9,908 nucleotides of DNA from the NCBI GenBank assembly GCA_030740135.1, contig JASLXW010000116.1, forward strand, positions 1-9,908, given 5' to 3'. Made by a program: the position numbers and the translations under genes. Below the pieces are notes generated by a model, which was given only the letters and a program-made list of their open reading frames with translations, made no database searches and had not been told where the DNA came from. Positions 6,864 through 9,908 of this stretch are shown here, one piece after another. Positions within the stretch are counted from its first letter, which is position 1; each line of letters starts with the position of its first letter. Source of the stretch: Nitrospinota bacterium. Lineage in GTDB: Bacteria > UBA8248 > JACPRG01.

Positions 6864-6892
6864 TTGCGCATTCCCCCAAGGACACATACAAT
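6864..6892 (+). promoter_or_regulatory. Candidate promoter of the radical SAM gene
   Basis: TTGCGC (6864-6869) and TACAAT (6887-6892) are 17 bp apart, with the -10 box five of six to consensus. Transcription would begin near 6899 and give a structured leader of about 147 nt ahead of ATG 7046. Confidence 0.55.
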
Positions 6893-6951
6893 CGATGTGA
6901 GGGGGATGGCCTCGAAATAACCGATTTCCATTACGCGGGCCAATGAGCATC

Positions 6952-6984
6952 CTCCCCCGCCGCGATTTTCGGGGGCGGGGGGAG
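6952..6984 (+). promoter_or_regulatory. GC-rich hairpin in the radical SAM leader
   Basis: CTCCCCCGCC (6952-6961) can pair with the GGCGGGGGGAG ending at 6984 with one bulged G, closing a loop that contains ATTTT. No T run follows, so it is not a typical intrinsic terminator. It lies between the candidate promoter and the gene, where it could attenuate transcription. Confidence 0.45.
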
Positions 6985-6991
6985 TTGGGGC

Positions 6992-7029
6992 GGAGATGGA
7001 GCCGGGGCGCACACGCTCCGTCCATCTCC
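6992..7029 (+). promoter_or_regulatory. Long two-step hairpin directly before the radical SAM ribosome site
   Basis: GGAGATGGA (6992-7000) pairs perfectly with TCCATCTCC (7021-7029). Above a two-base GC bulge, CGGGGCG (7003-7009) pairs with CGCTCCG (7014-7020) with one G-U, closing a CACA loop. The stem ends 6 nt before the Shine-Dalgarno AGGAG (7036-7040), a position suited to control of translation or mRNA stability. Confidence 0.55.
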
Positions 7030-7045
7030 CCGAACAGGAGATCGC

Positions 7046-8767
7046 ATGTCTCGAATTCTTTTGATCTACCCCGAGTTCCCCGAGACCTTTTGGGGCTATC
7101 AGCGGGCGTTGAAGTTCCTGGGCATCAAGGCGACGCATCCCCCCCTGGGCCTGTTGACCGTCGCCGGATTGCTGCCGGAGGAGCACGACGTCCGCCTCGT
7201 CGATCTCAATACCAGAAACCTGCGGAAGAGGGACCTCGATTGGGCCGACCTGGTCCTGACCGGCGGGATGATGGTCCAGCGCCCTTCGGTGGAATGGATC
7301 GCCGAGCGATGCGGGCGGGCCGGCGTCCCCACGGTCGTGGGGGGGCCGGACGCCACTTCCTCCCCGGAGGAGATGCCCGCCGGCGCGCACCTTGTGCTCG
7401 GCGAGGCCGAAAGCCCCCGGTTCGTGGAGTCTCTCGAGCGGCTGATCACGTCCCGGGAGCGGATCGTCCTGGACCTCCGTGACGAATCGCCGGGCATCAG
7501 CGCGTCCCCCGCTCCCCGCTACGATATCCTGAACATGAAGGACTATGTCTCGATGGCGATTCAGATCTCGCGCGGTTGCCCTTTCAAATGCGAGTTCTGC
7601 GACATCCCGGCGCTGTTCGGCAAGACCACCCGGTACAAATCGGCCGAGCGGACGCTCAAGGAGCTCGACCTGCTCTATGACCAGGGATGGCGGGGCAGCG
7701 TGTTCTGGGTGGACGACAACTTCATCGGCAACAAGAAATCCGCCAAGCTGCTCCTGCCGCACGTGATCGAGTGGCAGGAAAAGCGCGGAAACCCCTTCCA
7801 GTTCTACACCCAGGCCAGCATCAACCTGGCCGGCGACGCGGGTCTGCTCTCCGCCATGAAGACCGCCGGCTTCGACAGCGTCTTCCTGGGCATCGAGACC
7901 CCCATCGAAGAGAGCCTGCGAGAGACCGGCAAACTCCAGAACGTGAAATTCGACCTCATGGAGTCCGTCCGGGCGATTCATCGGGCCGGGATGGAGGTGA
8001 TGGCGGGGTTCATCATCGGCTTCGACAACGACCCGCTCGACATCGACCGGCACCTCATCCGGTTCATCCAGGACTCGGGCGTCCCCGTCGCCATGACGGG
8101 TCTGTTGACGGCCGTTCCGGGCAGCCCCCTGTACGACCGGTTCAAGACCGAGAAACGCCTCATCGAGGCCAACGCCCCGGGGGTGGGCGACAACACCTTC
8201 AAATTCGGCTTCAACTACAAGACCGTCCAGGACTCCAAGATCCTGGTCGACGCCTACAAAAACGTCCTGCTCGAGGTCTACGGGAAGCCGAAGAACTATT
8301 TCCACCGGGTCGAGACACTCTTCCGCAACCTGGAAGGCGTCTCCTTCGCCTCGGCGCCGCTTTCCCTGAAACGAATCTGGGCCTTCATCAAGTCGATCTT
8401 GATGATTCCTACGTCCAGGTACGGCTGGGCTTACGGCCGCTTCCTTTTCCGGATGGTCTTGAAGTTTCCCGCCCGGTTCACCGAAGCCGTCCGGCACGGA
8501 ATCGTCGGCCTGCATTTTTACGAGCTGACCCACGACAAGCTGGCCGCGGACGAATTCCACGGCTTCATCCGCACGGCCGTTCAGCGGGTGAAGGAGGCCT
8601 ACAACCGGGAGCGGCAGGAAGGCCTGCGACGCGCGGCCGAGGTGCTGGCCGACGCCCGCGAACGGCTGAAGAGGCTCCCCGCCACGGTCAAGGACGAGAT
8701 GAGGCACCTGGTCGAGGATCTCGAATTGACGCTCAAAGGCCTGTCCGCGTCGTCCGAGTCGGCTTGA
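7046..8767 (+). CDS. B12-binding-domain radical SAM protein with DUF4070
   Basis: This 573-residue protein is a class B type radical SAM enzyme, which uses S-adenosylmethionine, a [4Fe-4S] cluster and cobalamin, usually to methylate unactivated carbons or rearrange rings. The N-terminal B12-binding Rossmann-like domain (about 1-150) has HPPLGLLTVAGLLP (31-44), LVDLN (51-55) and VVGGPDAT (97-104); no DxHxxG motif is seen, as in several related methylases. The cluster motif is C178-PFK-C182-EF-C185, followed by WVDDNFIGNK (221-230), the TQASINLA strand (255-262), GIETPIEESL (282-291) and AGFIIGFDND (320-329). Residues about 390-535 match the DUF4070 C-terminal region; the tail is coiled-coil-like and basic/acidic. 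ATG 7046 has AGGAG 5 nt upstream. Characterised relatives include the hopanoid C-2 methylase HpnP, but no hopanoid genes lie here, so the substrate is unknown. Confidence 0.92.
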   Translation: MSRILLIYPEFPETFWGYQRALKFLGIKATHPPLGLLTVAGLLPEEHDVRLVDLNTRNLRKRDLDWADLVLTGGMMVQRPSVEWIAERCGRAGVPTVVGGPDATSSPEEMPAGAHLVLGEAESPRFVESLERLITSRERIVLDLRDESPGISASPAPRYDILNMKDYVSMAIQISRGCPFKCEFCDIPALFGKTTRYKSAERTLKELDLLYDQGWRGSVFWVDDNFIGNKKSAKLLLPHVIEWQEKRGNPFQFYTQASINLAGDAGLLSAMKTAGFDSVFLGIETPIEESLRETGKLQNVKFDLMESVRAIHRAGMEVMAGFIIGFDNDPLDIDRHLIRFIQDSGVPVAMTGLLTAVPGSPLYDRFKTEKRLIEANAPGVGDNTFKFGFNYKTVQDSKILVDAYKNVLLEVYGKPKNYFHRVETLFRNLEGVSFASAPLSLKRIWAFIKSILMIPTSRYGWAYGRFLFRMVLKFPARFTEAVRHGIVGLHFYELTHDKLAADEFHGFIRTAVQRVKEAYNRERQEGLRRAAEVLADARERLKRLPATVKDEMRHLVEDLELTLKGLSASSESA

Positions 8768-8832
8768 TCGGCCAGACCCCGGCCGGATTCTAAAAACCAA
8801 ACTACGGGCAGGGCGGTCGCGAAGACTCGGAA

Positions 8833-8867
8833 GGCGGGCAAGGGGTCGTCCGACCCAAACGCCCGCC
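8833..8867 (-). repeat. Nested palindromic element, copy 2 (inverted)
   Basis: Read on the minus strand this repeats the layout at 4564-4600: outer stem GGCGGGC/GCCCGCC (8867-8861 with 8839-8833), left junction GTTT, hairpin GGGTC, loop GGAC, GACCC, right junction CTT. In the outer stem one C-G pair of the other copies is a G-C pair here, a compensatory change that keeps the stem. It lies between the convergent radical SAM and ferredoxin genes. Confidence 0.8.
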
Positions 8868-8904
8868 GCACTTCTCAATAAAACCAGCTTTTCACCGACG
8901 GGTG

Positions 8905-8958
8905 GGCCGGGCGTTTGGGTCGGTTGACCCCACGGGTCGGATGACCCCTTGCCCGGCC
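8905..8958 (+). repeat. Nested palindromic element, copy 3, with duplicated inner hairpin; likely terminator
   Basis: The outer stem GGCCGGGC (8905-8912) pairs with GCCCGGCC (8951-8958) and encloses two tandem hairpins: GGGTC-GGTT-GACCC (8917-8930) and GGGTC-GGAT-GACCC (8934-8947), predicting a three-way junction. TTTT follows at 8959-8962, so it could terminate rightward transcription from the radical SAM gene. It faces copy 2 across a 37-bp AT-richer spacer. Confidence 0.8.
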
Positions 8959-9033
8959 TTTTGCATTCGACCCCTCGAAGGGCGCCCGCCAAGTCGGGTC
9001 TTGGGGCTCGCGAGAAACGTGCGGGGGGGGGAC

Positions 9034-9651
9034 TCAGACCGCCCTCGGGCTGGGCTCGACGGTGATGGCGATCCTTCCTTCCGGGCAGTAATACTCGCAC
9101 ACCCCGCACCCCGTACAGGCCTCATCGTGAACCACCGGCCCATTCAATCCGCCCGCGGCGCTTTCGTGGAATGTGATGGCGGTCCCCTTGAACGGGCACA
9201 TGTCGAAGCACACCCGGCATTCCTCGTCGTCGCCGTTCCAGGCGAGGCAGGTCCCGATGTCCACCTGCGCAAGGCCCATCTCGATGGACTCCCGGGGAAC
9301 GGACAGCAGGGCGCCCGAGGGGCACTTGCTCATACAGGCTAGCGATTCGCAGACCACGCAGGGTGACTCCGCCGCGACAATAACGGGGGTCTTGACCGGA
9401 AGGTCCTCGCCGTCCTTGGCAAACCGGATGGCGTCGGCCGGGCAAGCCTCGATGCACGTCCCGCACTGGTGGCAGGTGGAGAGGAAGTCCGGCTCCGGGA
9501 TCGCCCCCGGCGGCCGCATGAGGCGGCCCGGCGCCAACGCGTCCCCGGGGGGCAGCCAGTCGTTCTCCTTGTCCACTTCCTGGAAAAAGGGCGCGAGCAG
9601 GCCCATCCAGCCCTTCTTGAGAAAATCCTTCCGGTCCATTTCGTCGGCCAA
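9034..9651 (-). CDS. Ferredoxin-type protein with four [4Fe-4S] sites, NapG/MauM-like
   Basis: This 205-residue iron-sulfur protein passes electrons, as NapG and MauM do for periplasmic nitrate reductase and methylamine dehydrogenase. Counting from TTG 9651, sixteen Cys make four clusters: 60/63/66/70, 98/101/106/110, 135/145/148/152 and 179/182/185/189, each set ending in CP. The start TTG 9651 has GGAGG 7 nt upstream; ATG 9678 (27 bases further) overlaps the -10 box of the promoter and lies before the expected transcript start, and Met5 (9639) is a third option. The N-terminus MDRKDFLKKG resembles a Tat motif with RK for RR but has only a short hydrophobic stretch, so export is doubtful. 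It is convergent with the radical SAM gene and has no oxidoreductase partner in view; its redox partner is unknown. Confidence 0.9.
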   Translation of the reverse strand: MADEMDRKDFLKKGWMGLLAPFFQEVDKENDWLPPGDALAPGRLMRPPGAIPEPDFLSTCHQCGTCIEACPADAIRFAKDGEDLPVKTPVIVAAESPCVVCESLACMSKCPSGALLSVPRESIEMGLAQVDIGTCLAWNGDDEECRVCFDMCPFKGTAITFHESAAGGLNGPVVHDEACTGCGVCEYYCPEGRIAITVEPSPRAV

Positions 9652-9676
9652 GGTCTCTCCTCCAATCAATCCGGGC

Positions 9677-9685
9677 ATTATACCA
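9677..9685 (-). promoter_or_regulatory. Extended -10 promoter of the ferredoxin gene
   Basis: On the minus strand TGGTATAAT (9685-9677) is a perfect TGnTATAAT extended -10 element. No good -35 lies 16-18 bp upstream, as is usual for this class. Transcription near 9670 gives a leader of about 19 nt carrying GGAGGAG before TTG 9651. Confidence 0.6.
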
Positions 9686-9908
9686 GCGTCCGCCGCGCTC
9701 GGGTTGCGGGTTGCCTCCCTCCTCCTCCCCCACCCCCCGGTGAGGATTGCAACCCTGGCAATTCTATCAACGCCTTGAGGTTGTGGGGCCGGTGAAGGGG
9801 CGAACTATGGGAGTAAAAATTCGGGGGTGTTCTATTTTGGGGTTTTGCCCTGTCCCCTAAAGTTGTACCACTTTTTGAGTTAGTCTCTTCTCCTCGATGT
9901 CCGAAATT
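9686..9908. other. Intergenic right end of window, AT-richer beyond about 9780
   Basis: No coding sequence is recognised. A pyrimidine tract (about 9714-9738) resembles, more weakly, the one at 2019-2043. From about 9780 the sequence becomes clearly richer in A and T with short homopolymers, unlike the rest of the window. It may be the edge of an insertion sequence or foreign DNA continuing beyond the window, but no terminal repeat pair can be shown. Confidence 0.4.

Noticed and set aside
6757..7045. Cobalamin riboswitch before the B12-type radical SAM gene
   Set aside because: No B12-box-like conserved core could be found, and the leader is too short and consists of simple hairpins.
8905..8958. 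Integron attC site or tRNA-like cloverleaf
   Set aside because: The GTTT and AAAC parts do not match the attC core consensus, no cassette genes or integrase are present, and there is no anticodon, T-loop or CCA arrangement.
6629..9109. 826-codon minus-strand open frame across the aldolase, radical SAM and repeat region
   Set aside because: It is antisense to two genes with clear family motifs, has no recognisable domain and shows Arg/Gly/Pro-rich low-complexity composition typical of shadow frames in GC-rich DNA.
1..9908. CRISPR array, prophage or defence island
   Set aside because: There are no regularly spaced direct repeats, no cas, integrase, toxin or phage genes; every recognised gene is metabolic or cell-surface in type.

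Overview
The window is GC-rich bacterial DNA. Its gene set (luciferase-like oxidoreductase, DUF4070 radical SAM protein, ComDE-like decarboxylase pair, NapG/MauM-type ferredoxin) and its free use of GTG and TTG starts suggest an uncultured, metabolically versatile bacterium. No rRNA, tRNA or marker gene is present, so I do not assign a phylum. Start codons, Shine-Dalgarno sites and sigma70-like promoters all look ordinary for bacteria.

Layout. Bases 1-2017 (minus strand) hold the end of a surface-sugar operon: a nucleotide-sugar epimerase of the CDP-paratose 2-epimerase type that has lost its 5' end, then a multi-membrane-span GT39/ArnT-like glycosyltransferase that runs off the left edge. 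At 2019-2043 lies an almost pure C tract. Just beyond it a perfect consensus promoter (TTGACA, 17 bp, TATAAT) drives rightward into a two-gene unit encoding the alpha and beta halves of a TPP-dependent decarboxylase related to sulfopyruvate/phosphonopyruvate decarboxylase (2165-3225). Both genes flanking the C tract have defective 5' ends.

Bases 3226-6756 (plus strand) carry a 3-hydroxyacyl-CoA dehydrogenase family protein lacking the usual catalytic-site Asn, then a tightly coupled pair: a luciferase-like oxidoreductase and an L-threonine aldolase. Bases 6757-7045 form a promoter plus a structured leader with two strong hairpins before a B12-binding radical SAM protein with a DUF4070 domain (7046-8767). 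A convergent four-cluster [4Fe-4S] ferredoxin follows (9034-9651, minus). The last 130 bases are AT-richer and look like foreign or IS-edge DNA.

The most unusual thing seen is a family of small nested-palindrome elements, with copies at 4564-4600, 8833-8867 (inverted) and 8905-8958. Each has an outer 7-8 bp GC stem enclosing a GGGTC/GACCC hairpin, one copy shows a compensatory base-pair change, and one has the inner hairpin duplicated. No complete pathway, defence system, CRISPR array or prophage is visible. The genes look like a patchwork of small metabolic units.
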